Part shown: positions 51,909 to 59,924 of the stretch, one piece after another
Numbering within the stretch: the stretch's first letter is position 1
How the letters are laid out: each line of letters starts with the position of its first letter
Translations under genes and position numbers: made by a program
Notes under the pieces: model-generated
Database searches by the model: none
What the model saw: only the letters and a program-made list of their open reading frames with translations
What the model was told of the DNA's origin: nothing
From: Erythrobacter sp. Alg231-14
Lineage (GTDB): Bacteria; Pseudomonadota; Alphaproteobacteria; Sphingomonadales; Sphingomonadaceae
Assembly (NCBI RefSeq): GCF_900149685.1
Contig: NZ_LT702999.1
Span: forward strand, 2,480,001 to 2,544,000
Direction of reading: 5' to 3'
Length of the DNA stretch: 64,000 nucleotides

Positions 51909-52552
51909 GCTGGGTCAACCATGGGGCCAATTAGCTTCATAACGCGAGCATGCACGTCATCGGGCGTGCCGGTGCCGTCGACAATGTGAAACCCATCGGG
52001 ATCAGCCTCGGCCAAGCTGCGAAAGCCGGCGGCGACGGCGCGATGATAATCGATGCTGCGCCCTCCGATGGCGTCGCTGTCTTCGCCATCGCGCGCGGCC
52101 AATCGTTGGGCCAATCGATCTTCATCCACCTCGAGCAAGAGGGTGCAATCCGGTCGTAGGCCATGGCTGCCAAAGGCGTGCAATCCGGTGATGGCATCGT
52201 CGCCCAATCCGCCCGCGACACCTTGATAGGCGCGGCTCGAATCCACAAACCGATCGCATACCACCCACACACCGTTGTCGATGGCAGGGCGGATACGGCG
52301 CGCAACATGATCGGCGCGCGCGGCGGCAAACAACAATGCCTCGCTTTGCGCGTTCCAACCCTCACCGGGCGGATGCAGCAGCAATTCTCGGATCGCCTCG
52401 GCGCCTTTCGTCCCACCGGGTTCTCGTGTGACTTCGACCTGTTTGCCCAAGGTTCTAAGCGCGCCAGCGAGCAGTTGGCTTTGCGTGGACTTGCCCGTCC
52501 CCTCGCCCCCTTCAAACGCGATGAAGCGCCCTTTTGCCGTGTGGTCGTTCAT
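51905..52552 (-). CDS. tmk: Thymidylate kinase
   Basis: Tmk phosphorylates dTMP to dTDP. The 215-aa product has P-loop FEGGEGTGKSTQSQLL (near residue 14), the DR motif in VVCDRFVDSSRAYQG and the LID region with RLAARDGEDSDAIGGR. I place the start at ATG 52552, which overlaps the dacA stop as ATGA. A version three codons longer is possible. The tmk-holB order is classical and links nucleotide supply with the clamp loader. Confidence 0.95.
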   Translation of the reverse strand: MNDHTAKGRFIAFEGGEGTGKSTQSQLLAGALRTLGKQVEVTREPGGTKGAEAIRELLLHPPGEGWNAQSEALLFAAARADHVARRIRPAIDNGVWVVCDRFVDSSRAYQGVAGGLGDDAITGLHAFGSHGLRPDCTLLLEVDEDRLAQRLAARDGEDSDAIGGRSIDYHRAVAAGFRSLAEADPDGFHIVDGTGTPDDVHARVMKLIGPMVDPA

Positions 52553-53754
52553 GAAAACCATCCCGCAATTCCGTTTATGATGCGCGAAAATATGCCGGCC
52601 TCTTCAACGGTTTCGGATGCCAACAGAGGCACGTTGGCCGGTTCCATTCCGTCAACCTCGATAACCAAAGTGGCAATTTGATCGCCAACATCAAAGGGCG
52701 CGCGCACAGGCCCATCATAGGCGATCGAAACGCGCGGTGCCGTTGCGCTTTGGGCAGGCACATTCACGAACACCGTACGATCTGTTTTCAACGCGATGGT
52801 CCGTTGAGTGCCATTCTGCACACGAATGGACCCAACCGTCTCGCCACTCCCGTAAAGGGGTTTTCGATCAAACGCGTCAAAGCCCCATTCTATCAATGTG
52901 CGGGCGGTCCGTGTGCGGATGATGTTGCGATCGGCGCCTGCGACGACAACGACCAATCGTTGACCGCCGCGTTGTGCCGTGCCCAAATATCCAAACCCGG
53001 ATTCGTTCGTGTAACCCGTTTTGATACCGTCGGCGCCATCGACCCGCCCTATCATTGGATCGCGGTTGCTTTGTTCGATCCCATTATAGCGAAAACCGGG
53101 GAGCCCCATATAACGCCGATATTTCTCGGGATGTCGGCCGATCAACGCCCCAGCCAACGTCACAAGATCATTTGCCGTGGTGAATGTCGCCCCTTCATCA
53201 GGCCAGCCATTGGGTGTTCCAAAATGGCTGTTGGTCATCATCAGATCGCGGGCGCGATCGTTCATGCCGCTAACCCAGTTTTGGACCGATCCAGACTGCC
53301 CCTCGGCCAACATGATGGCGCCGTCATTTGCCGAAATATTCGCAATCCCGGTTAAGAGGTCATCGACGCTAACCCGATCACCGGCATTGATCCACATAGT
53401 GGATCCTTCGCCATTCCAGTCGCGCCACGCATCATCGGACATGACCATCATTTGGGCCGGGTCCATCGCGCCTTCTTCGATCAACTCAAAGGCGTGAAAC
53501 ATCGTCATCACTTTGGTGATGGATGCCGGGACGAACCGCCTATTGGTGTTACGAGCGTGAAGCACCTGACCACTGGTGAGGTCGACCAGTAAGACAATCG
53601 GGACTTCATCAGCCAACGGAGGTTCTGGTCCATTTTGTGCGGCCAATGCCACAGAACCAAATGCGCACCAGACGACAAAGGCCCAACGCGCCATCAAGCG
53701 CGCCGTCGAACGCATAATATCTTTGGGTGCAGTCGTCTTCACACTGATCTGCAT
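52549..53754 (-). CDS. dacA: D-alanyl-D-alanine carboxypeptidase (PBP5/6 type)
   Basis: DacA trims pentapeptide stems in peptidoglycan in the periplasm. The 401-aa product has an N-terminal signal sequence, and the SxxK, SxN and KTG motifs of serine penicillin-binding proteins: Ser78-Lys81 in PASITKVMTMFHA, Ser141-Asn143 in NISANDGAIM, and GIKTGYTNESGFG. A C-terminal beta-sheet domain (about 305-390) is followed by an amphipathic helix for membrane attachment. Alternative ATGs at 53715 and 53694 could shorten the N-terminus. It leads the seven-gene overlapping operon. Confidence 0.94.
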   Translation of the reverse strand: MQISVKTTAPKDIMRSTARLMARWAFVVWCAFGSVALAAQNGPEPPLADEVPIVLLVDLTSGQVLHARNTNRRFVPASITKVMTMFHAFELIEEGAMDPAQMMVMSDDAWRDWNGEGSTMWINAGDRVSVDDLLTGIANISANDGAIMLAEGQSGSVQNWVSGMNDRARDLMMTNSHFGTPNGWPDEGATFTTANDLVTLAGALIGRHPEKYRRYMGLPGFRYNGIEQSNRDPMIGRVDGADGIKTGYTNESGFGYLGTAQRGGQRLVVVVAGADRNIIRTRTARTLIEWGFDAFDRKPLYGSGETVGSIRVQNGTQRTIALKTDRTVFVNVPAQSATAPRVSIAYDGPVRAPFDVGDQIATLVIEVDGMEPANVPLLASETVEEAGIFSRIINGIAGWFS

Positions 53755-53792
53755 AGGCTCAGCGCGCGCAACATGCGAGAGGACAGATGTCG

Positions 53793-54845
53793 TTAGTTCA
53801 CGATTTCATCGGCGAGCAGGCCGACGCTCATCGCGTAATAATTCGAACAATTGTATTCTAGGATCACGCGGTAATTGCCCGTCAACAAATAGGCCGGTTC
53901 GCCCGGACCATCGGGTTGGAACAGGGATGTCAGCGCATCATCGGGCAATGCCCGTTGGGGTTGGACGCCCAATGCGCGCCATTCGGCAACGGTTTTCCAT
54001 TGGCTGTGGCGTTCATGCACGCGCGAACAGACGGGCGAGACCAACTCTGTGCGGTACGCGTCCACGTCAAACCCGCGCGGCACGGCGGCCCTTACGCCCC
54101 ATGGTTGACCGGTGCGCCATCCCGCGTCGCGGAAATAATTGGCGATGGACGCGAATGTATCGGCCCGATTGCTAAAGATGTTTGCCCTTCCATCGCCGTC
54201 ACCATCGGTGGCGAGGCGCAAGTAGACCGAGGGGAGGAATTGTGGATTGCCAAACGCCCCGGCAAAGCTCCCCACCAATTCTTGCCGAGAAAAACCGCGA
54301 TCGGCGACCTTCATCAACGCGACCCATTCCCCCGCAAAGAGATCCCGACGTCGTCCTTCCCACGCCAGTGTGGCGAGGCTGCGCGAGAGGTCAAAATTGC
54401 CCCGGATGCGACCATAGCTGGTTTCGTGGCCAAAGATCGCAACGATGATTTCGGCCGGGACGCCGTAATCGCGTTCTGCACGGCGCAATTCCGCGCTGTT
54501 GGCGCGATAGACGCTGCGCCCACCAGAGATACGTGCGGAGTTGACATGAGTCCGGATGTACGGCGCCATCGCGGGATAGCCGCGCCGGGTTGGCCGCCCG
54601 GGTTGTCCCTGATCCAGTCGAATGACGCGGGCGTTGGGTGTGAGGCCGGCAGTCATCCGGTTCAACGTGGCTTCGCTCACACCTTCTGCACGGGCGCGGG
54701 CCTTGAGCAATTCCATATAGGCGTCAAAATCGATGCCATCGCGCGCGGCAACCTGAGCCTGTGTTGGCACAGGAGCGAATGTGACGCCCAATCCGAGCGT
54801 TGCGAGTGCGAGAAGTGCGACGGAACAAAAGCGATTAAGGGGCAT
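53793..54845 (-). CDS. mltB: Membrane-bound lytic murein transglycosylase, MltB family
   Basis: The 350-aa protein has a signal peptide (residues 1-30) and the MltB-type lysozyme-like core, which cleaves glycan strands to form anhydro ends. Catalytic Glu141 lies in IFGHETSYGRIRGN, and the later GAFGNPQFLPSVYLRLATDGDGDGRANIF is a second conserved block of the MltB family. No lipobox cysteine follows the signal, so it may be soluble periplasmic. It precedes dacA by 38 bases on the same strand, placing two cell-wall enzymes together. Confidence 0.9.
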   Translation of the reverse strand: MPLNRFCSVALLALATLGLGVTFAPVPTQAQVAARDGIDFDAYMELLKARARAEGVSEATLNRMTAGLTPNARVIRLDQGQPGRPTRRGYPAMAPYIRTHVNSARISGGRSVYRANSAELRRAERDYGVPAEIIVAIFGHETSYGRIRGNFDLSRSLATLAWEGRRRDLFAGEWVALMKVADRGFSRQELVGSFAGAFGNPQFLPSVYLRLATDGDGDGRANIFSNRADTFASIANYFRDAGWRTGQPWGVRAAVPRGFDVDAYRTELVSPVCSRVHERHSQWKTVAEWRALGVQPQRALPDDALTSLFQPDGPGEPAYLLTGNYRVILEYNCSNYYAMSVGLLADEIVN

Positions 54846-54910
54846 GGTTCAATGCTCTCACAGGTGATCTGAATTGAAGGTGACCAACCCGGGAAAGGCG
54901 GTCACGACAT

Positions 54911-55639
54911 TTACGCCTCAATCGCATGTTTGCGCATAAACTCATAGTCGTCGCGGCACGCATCAACCGTTTTCTGAAAGGCTTCGTCTAATTTCGGCAA
55001 CGCGCCCGGCGCTTTACCAAATCCCGTCGATCCGCTCACGGCGTCATACCAGTGCGATCCCCAAATGCCATCTTGGGCGTGTTGCCCTTTTTCCCATGAG
55101 AGCATGGCGGGATCCCAATCAATGCCAAGCGCGCTGCACAGTTTCGTCAAAATCTTTTTCGGGTCGCTGAGGATAATTGCGCTGTCGACGACCGGCGGAA
55201 CTTGGCCCAGTCGGTCAGCCTCCATCTCGAAATAATGTCGTTGCCGTGTGATGCCTAGGTGATCCGGACGAATGGCGGTGCGTTTGTTGGCATAGCTTGC
55301 CGCGACGCGGATTGGATCGCGGATCAGGAAAGCGTGGCGAGTGTTGGGAAAATCCAGAATCGCGACCGGGCCTTCCATATGATGCGGCATGTGTTTTTGA
55401 TACCAAATGGGACGCCCACCCGGTGTCGGCCCATTTTGCGCGACCTTAACGCTGTTCCAATCGCAATCCATATCGGCGATGATGGCATCGGCCATAGGCT
55501 GCGGGTCATGGGTGGTTTTGAGATAAGCGCCATAAAATGGCTCATCGCTCACGAATGTGTCACGCCGACTGGAAAAACTGCGCATCATCGCAGTCGATAG
55601 ATTGCGCGGGCCGGACCACATGGCGATGCGAATGGTCAT
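54911..55639 (-). CDS. Sulfotransferase-like P-loop protein
   Basis: This 242-aa protein begins with IAMWSGPRNLSTAMMRSF, where the SGPRNLST loop resembles the 5'-phosphosulfate-binding loop of sulfotransferases. It continues with DEPFYGAYL and, later, the region RDPIRVAASY, reminiscent of the 3'-phosphate-binding motif. It is too short and divergent to assign a substrate. Its start overlaps the stop of the class IV aminotransferase gene as ATGA, so the two are translated together and probably act together. Plant proteins annotated as branched-chain aminotransferase-like carry both domains fused, to my memory. Confidence 0.72.
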   Translation of the reverse strand: MTIRIAMWSGPRNLSTAMMRSFSSRRDTFVSDEPFYGAYLKTTHDPQPMADAIIADMDCDWNSVKVAQNGPTPGGRPIWYQKHMPHHMEGPVAILDFPNTRHAFLIRDPIRVAASYANKRTAIRPDHLGITRQRHYFEMEADRLGQVPPVVDSAIILSDPKKILTKLCSALGIDWDPAMLSWEKGQHAQDGIWGSHWYDAVSGSTGFGKAPGALPKLDEAFQKTVDACRDDYEFMRKHAIEA

Positions 55640-56550
55640 GCGCAGTTCCGATCCATCAAATCGCGATACAGCCCTTGCAGGCGCGCTACCATTGGCCCGC
55701 GCCCTTCGGTTAGATCGCGACCGTCAATGTTGGTGACGGGGACCACGCCGGCGAACGTTCCGGTGACGAAGGCTTCGTCCGCTCCATAAACATCGGTGAG
55801 CGAGAAGTTCTTTTCAAAAACAGGAATGCCGGCCTCTTTGCAGACTTTGATCACGCTGGATCGCGTGATTCCGCCTAGACAATAATCGCCGCTTGAGGTC
55901 CACACTTCCCCTTTGCGCACAATGAAGAAATGGGTTGAGTTGCACGTCGCGACGAAACCGTGCGGGTCCAACATCAACGCCTCGTCAGCACCCGCTTGGG
56001 TCGCCTGAATACATGCGGTGATGCAATTGAGTTTAGAATGGGAGTTGAGCTTTTGATCCTGAACTGCCGGATCGCCGCGCCGAACATGAACGGTGAACAA
56101 TCGAATGCCCGTTTCGATCGTTGACGGCAAAGGAGCCTTGTATTCCGGGATGATCACGATGGTCGCATCGCTGATGACGACGCGAGGGTCCTGATAAGGT
56201 GTGGATCGAATGCCACGCGTAACCATCAACCGCATGTGCACGCCGGTTTCATCGCGCATGGAATTGCCGTCAATCGTATCGTCGAGGCGTGCAGTAAGTT
56301 GTTCACGCGTTAGGCCGATATCCATCGCAATGGCTTTGGCTCCTTCATAGAGCCGGTCAAGATGCGCATCGAGAAAGGCGACTTTCCCGCGGTGCAATCG
56401 CAATCCTTCCCACACGCCATCGCCCAACATGAAACCGCTGTCGAAAACCGAAACGCTCGCTTGAGCGCGCGGCACCAGATCGCCGTTCACATTGATTAAA
56501 ACCACATCGTTTCGTGGATCAGCGGCGTAATCGTGAGTGCCTTTTGCCAT
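55636..56550 (-). CDS. Class IV PLP-dependent aminotransferase (D-amino acid or branched-chain type)
   Basis: This 304-aa fold-type IV aminotransferase starts at ATG 56550 (a TTG five codons earlier is possible). Visible features are the N-terminal small domain with VSVFDSGFMLGDGVWEGLR, the catalytic Lys173 in NSHSKLNCITAC, EALMLDPHGFVATCNSTHFFI and the PLP-phosphate-binding SSVIKVCKEAGIPV and GTFAGVVPV. The substrate class (D-Ala, branched chain or 4-amino-4-deoxychorismate) cannot be fixed from sequence. It lies between tRNA-Ser and the sulfotransferase-like gene with which it is coupled. Confidence 0.9.
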   Translation of the reverse strand: MAKGTHDYAADPRNDVVLINVNGDLVPRAQASVSVFDSGFMLGDGVWEGLRLHRGKVAFLDAHLDRLYEGAKAIAMDIGLTREQLTARLDDTIDGNSMRDETGVHMRLMVTRGIRSTPYQDPRVVISDATIVIIPEYKAPLPSTIETGIRLFTVHVRRGDPAVQDQKLNSHSKLNCITACIQATQAGADEALMLDPHGFVATCNSTHFFIVRKGEVWTSSGDYCLGGITRSSVIKVCKEAGIPVFEKNFSLTDVYGADEAFVTGTFAGVVPVTNIDGRDLTEGRGPMVARLQGLYRDLMDRNCA

Positions 56551-56619
56551 TTCGTTTTCATTCAATCCTTATCTTTTAGTGACAAGTGCGTTTTGCAACG
56601 CTAACGGCTTTTGCCAAGC

Positions 56620-56709
56620 GGACAGGTGGCAGAGCGGTTGAATGCACTGGTCTTGAAAACCAGCGTGGGTGCAAGCCCACCGTGGGTTCGAATCCCACCC
56701 TGTCCGCCA
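56620..56709 (+). tRNA. tRNA-Ser (anticodon UGA)
   Basis: Acceptor GGACAGG (56620-56626) pairs with CCTGTCC (56699-56705), followed by discriminator G and an encoded CCA (56707-56709). The anticodon loop CTTGAAA gives TGA, reading UCA-type serine codons. A long variable arm, GTGGGTGCAAGCCCAC, confirms a class II tRNA. Confidence 0.96.
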
Positions 56710-56807
56710 CGATCCCAATTCCCCGAATCGACCCAGCATGATTACGCTTCTTTGGGTGCATCGCGGTCCCTTTGAATGGCGGGACAACGCGAAGGTGTGT
56801 CCGGGCC

Positions 56808-57011
56808 CTACCCATCAGAGGCATTACCCTCTTCGGGTGGTTCCATATGGTCCAGATGATCGAGGTCGACCTCTTCGCCGTGCGGATCGCCCCACATGAC
56901 CAAAGAGGGCGCAAAGGCTTTCCCCTTGGGGAACATCGATCCCTTTAGATGGGCAATCAATTCCTCTTTGGTTAGGAAGGGGTTTGCCGGGTCATTGGGT
57001 TTATCCGCCAT
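56808..57011 (-). CDS. Small conserved-looking protein coupled to lpd
   Basis: The 67-aa product starts at ATG 57011, overlapping the lpd stop by one base (TGATG). It is soluble, acidic and rich in Pro, Asp and His, with a central segment FPKGKAFAPSLVMWGDPHGEEVD and no membrane helix. I do not recognise a family. The coupling to lpd makes accidental reading less likely. It may be a small protein related to the E3 component, or simply a bystander. Confidence 0.58.
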   Translation of the reverse strand: MADKPNDPANPFLTKEELIAHLKGSMFPKGKAFAPSLVMWGDPHGEEVDLDHLDHMEPPEEGNASDG

Positions 57012-58426
57012 CAAAAGTGGATCGCACGGCCATAAGCATCCAACACGCTTTCATGCATCATTTCTGACAATGTCGGGTGCGGGAATACGGTCTGCATCAA
57101 CTCTGCTTCGGTCGTCTCCAACACTTTGCCGACGGTGTAGCCTTGGATCAGCTCGGTCACTTCGGCACCGATCATGTGCGCCCCCAAAAGCTCCCCAGTT
57201 TTTGCGTCAAACACCGTTTTGATGAACCCTTCTGCCTCACCCAAAGCGATCGCTTTGCCGTTGCCGATAAAGGGGAAGTTGCCGACTTTTACATCGTATC
57301 CGGCCTCTTTCGCGGCCGCTTCGGTTTTGCCGACGCTGGCGATTTGGGGGTGACAATAGGTGCAACCGGGAATGGCATCGCGGTTGAGCGGATGCGGATG
57401 AGCGTCTGCATTGCCCATTTCTTTCGCAATCGCCTCTGCACAGGTGACGCCTTCGTGGCTTGCCTTATGCGCCAACCATGGGCCGGGGGTGCAATCGCCG
57501 ATGGCCCACAATCCTTTGCTTTTGGTCCGGCAGAACGGATCGATCTGAATGAAACCGCGATCCATATCCGCCAACGGTTCAAGGCCGACATTCTCGGTGT
57601 TGGGGACAATGCCGATCGCGCTGATAACGTGGCTAAACTCGGTCGTGGCAACCGATCCTTTGTTGTCTTTGATCGTTGCCGTAACACCGTTGGCGTGTGG
57701 TTTTAGCCCTTCGACCCCGGCACCGGTCATGATTGTCATGCCTTGTTTCGTCAGGCTTTTTTGAAGGAAGGTGGACACGTCTACATCTTCGACAGGGACC
57801 ACCCGATCGAGCATTTCGACAACGGTCACATCAACGCCCATATCGTTGTAGAAGCTGGCGAATTCGATCCCGATCGCTCCCGAGCCGATCACCAACAATT
57901 TGGTCGGCATTTCGGGCGGCACCATAGCATGACGATATGTCCAAATGCGTTTGCCATCGGCAGGAGCAAACGGCAAATCGCGGGCCCGCGCACCGGTGGC
58001 CACAATAACATGCTTGGCGATTAGATTCTCTGAACCCTTCGCGCCTGCCACCGTCATAGATGTTGGGCCGGTCAATGTGCCCTCGCCCATATGGACCGTG
58101 ATTTTGTTCTTCTTCATCAGGTGCCCGATGCCCTGATTAAGCTGTTTCGCCACACCGCGGCTGCGTTTTACGATCGCGTCCAAATCGGCCTCGATCGTTC
58201 CGGCGACTTTCAATCCGTAACTGGCGGCCTGATCCATGTAATGTTTGATTTCGGCCGAACGCAGCAGTGCCTTTGTTGGGATACAGCCCCAATTGAGGCA
58301 GATGCCGCCAAGATTCTCTCGCTCTACAATCGCGGTTTTCAAACCAAGTTGTGCGCAGCGGATCGCCGCGACATAGCCGCCGGGACCAGAGCCGAGCACG
58401 ATGACGTCATATGATGGATTAGCCAT
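57011..58426 (-). CDS. lpd: Dihydrolipoyl dehydrogenase (E3)
   Basis: E3 reoxidises dihydrolipoyl groups of the 2-oxo acid dehydrogenase complexes with NAD+. The 471-aa protein starts at ATG 58426. The FAD motif VLGSGPGGYVAA, the redox disulfide Cys43-Cys48 in GGICLNWGCIPTKALL, the NAD-binding IGSGAIGIEFASFYNDMGV, and the C-terminal interface HPTLSEMMHE with the catalytic His and Glu are visible. It lies about 1.5 kb from pdhC on the same strand, with three other genes between, and almost certainly serves the pyruvate dehydrogenase encoded here. Confidence 0.96.
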   Translation of the reverse strand: MANPSYDVIVLGSGPGGYVAAIRCAQLGLKTAIVERENLGGICLNWGCIPTKALLRSAEIKHYMDQAASYGLKVAGTIEADLDAIVKRSRGVAKQLNQGIGHLMKKNKITVHMGEGTLTGPTSMTVAGAKGSENLIAKHVIVATGARARDLPFAPADGKRIWTYRHAMVPPEMPTKLLVIGSGAIGIEFASFYNDMGVDVTVVEMLDRVVPVEDVDVSTFLQKSLTKQGMTIMTGAGVEGLKPHANGVTATIKDNKGSVATTEFSHVISAIGIVPNTENVGLEPLADMDRGFIQIDPFCRTKSKGLWAIGDCTPGPWLAHKASHEGVTCAEAIAKEMGNADAHPHPLNRDAIPGCTYCHPQIASVGKTEAAAKEAGYDVKVGNFPFIGNGKAIALGEAEGFIKTVFDAKTGELLGAHMIGAEVTELIQGYTVGKVLETTEAELMQTVFPHPTLSEMMHESVLDAYGRAIHF

Positions 58427-58614
58427 GGGTGTTTCCTGTAACAATGCTGTGACGTGGACCGCATGTTGGGCGATCCTGGGGAGGGAAATTGCAACGACCG
58501 CCAATGGGCAGGATGCCGTTTATGCGGGTGTATAATGTTTGAATGTGACGCGTCCACGCCGTGCCGGATATTTGCCCTGAACGTGTGGTGATAGGTTGGC
58601 GTTTGATACGGTGC

Positions 58615-58992
58615 TCAATCACTTTCCTGCTCCACCGGGCGAGGCCGATCATTGTCGTTCAACAACACAAATTTGAACGTTCCGCGAGAGACATTTGTGG
58701 TTTGCTCGCCGTTTCGTTCGCGGCCCACGCCCTCGGCCAAAATTGTCAGAGATGTGGTCCCGGTCGCGGTGACTTGAGCATAGACCGAGAGCTCATCACC
58801 GACCGCCATCGCGCCGGGAAAGGTGAAATCGGTGGCATGCACCACGACCGCTTTGCCACCGCCCACCCGGCTAGCCAATGACCCTGCGCCCAATGCCATT
58901 TGCGCCATCAACCAACCACCAAACACCCCGCCATAGGGGTTAAGGTCGGTGGGCATCGCGGTGGCGCGGATGGTGAGTTCGCTCTTAGACAT
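58615..58992 (-). CDS. Acyl-CoA thioesterase, hotdog fold (YciA-like)
   Basis: This 125-aa single hotdog protein has the family's RATAMPTDLNPYGGVFGGWLMAQM block, with the Asn and Gly residues that shape the active site, and VHATDFTFPGAMAVGDELSVYAQV. YciA-type enzymes hydrolyse short to medium acyl-CoAs in the cytoplasm. The substrate is not predicted. The start overlaps the previous gene's end by eight bases (58992-58985). It lies within the pdhC-lpd cluster, where acyl-CoA turnover would make sense, although no direct link is shown. Confidence 0.86.
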   Translation of the reverse strand: MSKSELTIRATAMPTDLNPYGGVFGGWLMAQMALGAGSLASRVGGGKAVVVHATDFTFPGAMAVGDELSVYAQVTATGTTSLTILAEGVGRERNGEQTTNVSRGTFKFVLLNDNDRPRPVEQESD

Positions 58993-59380
58993 TCGGTGTT
59001 TCCCGCTGAGGTTTGATTATCCATAGATAGCCGAGCGCGGCAAAAACGTTGGCCGCGATAAGGCTGGGCCCGCCGAAAAACACCAAGCCAAATGAATCAG
59101 CAAAGGCGTAACTTGTCAGCATCAACATGATCCCCGCGAAATTCGCCATTAGAAAGACCGTCTTGGGTGAGCGACGCAAGTAGTTGCCTGCCATGAAAAA
59201 GCACAAAAGCGCGACCGGCAGACCGACAGCAAAAGACCCAAGTAAAGCAATCAGAAACAGGTTGAAATTCACGCCGCCATTTGACCAATAAAACAGAATG
59301 CCCATGGGCAGCCACGCCGCCACGGCCGCCAATAGGGCGACGATATTGGCTTTGCCGATCACTGCTAAAACATCAGTCAA
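58985..59380 (-). CDS. Small polytopic membrane protein, unknown function
   Basis: The 131-aa product has four predicted membrane helices (about residues 10-30, 35-60, 70-92, 95-120) and few charged residues. I do not recognise a named family. It overlaps the thioesterase gene by eight bases and follows the SH3-like lipoprotein gene by five bases, so the three are probably one transcription unit. Confidence 0.65.
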   Translation of the reverse strand: MTDVLAVIGKANIVALLAAVAAWLPMGILFYWSNGGVNFNLFLIALLGSFAVGLPVALLCFFMAGNYLRRSPKTVFLMANFAGIMLMLTSYAFADSFGLVFFGGPSLIAANVFAALGYLWIIKPQRETPNV

Positions 59381-59385
59381 ATCGC

Positions 59386-59901
59386 CTATCCCGCGACCAA
59401 TTCAACGAAACGCTCGCTGATCCATCCCGATCGACAGGCGCCATCATAATCGCGCTCGTTGCTAACCGGGGATCCAACGCCGCAATCCGTTCCCGCTGTT
59501 CCTGACCCTTCGTAGACAATGCCGATCCATCCGTTGGCGCTGTCGCACATGGAAACGCCTGTGCCGGTGGTCAGCCGATCGAGTTCCTCGGCATCGATGC
59601 TGGGCGCGGAACGCACGGAAAGGAAATTGTCGCCGTCGGGATTTAGGCCGGTGATCGTGCCATAGGATCCGCACGCATCGAAATCAGGTCCGTCATGTCC
59701 TATCCGAACTGGACGCGCCTCCACCCCAAATTTGGGTTTGGACGTAGGTGTCGCGCTAACAATATCTTCGTCAGATGCGCTCGCATCAACCGCCTCTTCG
59801 ACAGCGTCTTCCACGCGGTCCCTTTGGTATTCTTGGCATGATGACAATGTCACCATAGACACCGCAAGGGCGACGATTGCTGGAGCAAACCGGACGTTCA
59901 T
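59386..59901 (-). CDS. SH3-like domain lipoprotein
   Basis: The 171-aa protein has a signal sequence ending in the lipobox LSSC (Cys22), so it should be lipid-anchored in the periplasm. The linker is rich in acidic residues. The C-terminal half, about residues 75-170, looks like a bacterial SH3-type domain: GTITGLNPDGDNFLSVRSAPSIDAEELDRL and GVSMCDSANGWIGIVYEGSG. Four cysteines in this domain could make disulfides. Such domains bind peptidoglycan or peptides in several families. It precedes two small genes and follows pdhC on the same strand. Confidence 0.74.
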   Translation of the reverse strand: MNVRFAPAIVALAVSMVTLSSCQEYQRDRVEDAVEEAVDASASDEDIVSATPTSKPKFGVEARPVRIGHDGPDFDACGSYGTITGLNPDGDNFLSVRSAPSIDAEELDRLTTGTGVSMCDSANGWIGIVYEGSGTAGTDCGVGSPVSNERDYDGACRSGWISERFVELVAG

Positions 59902-59924
59902 ACGGGGAGCCTTCTCTTCAAAAA

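Noticed and set aside
56620..56807. tRNA-Ser as an island boundary
   Set aside because: Genes on both sides are core metabolic genes and no mobility gene or direct repeat is seen.
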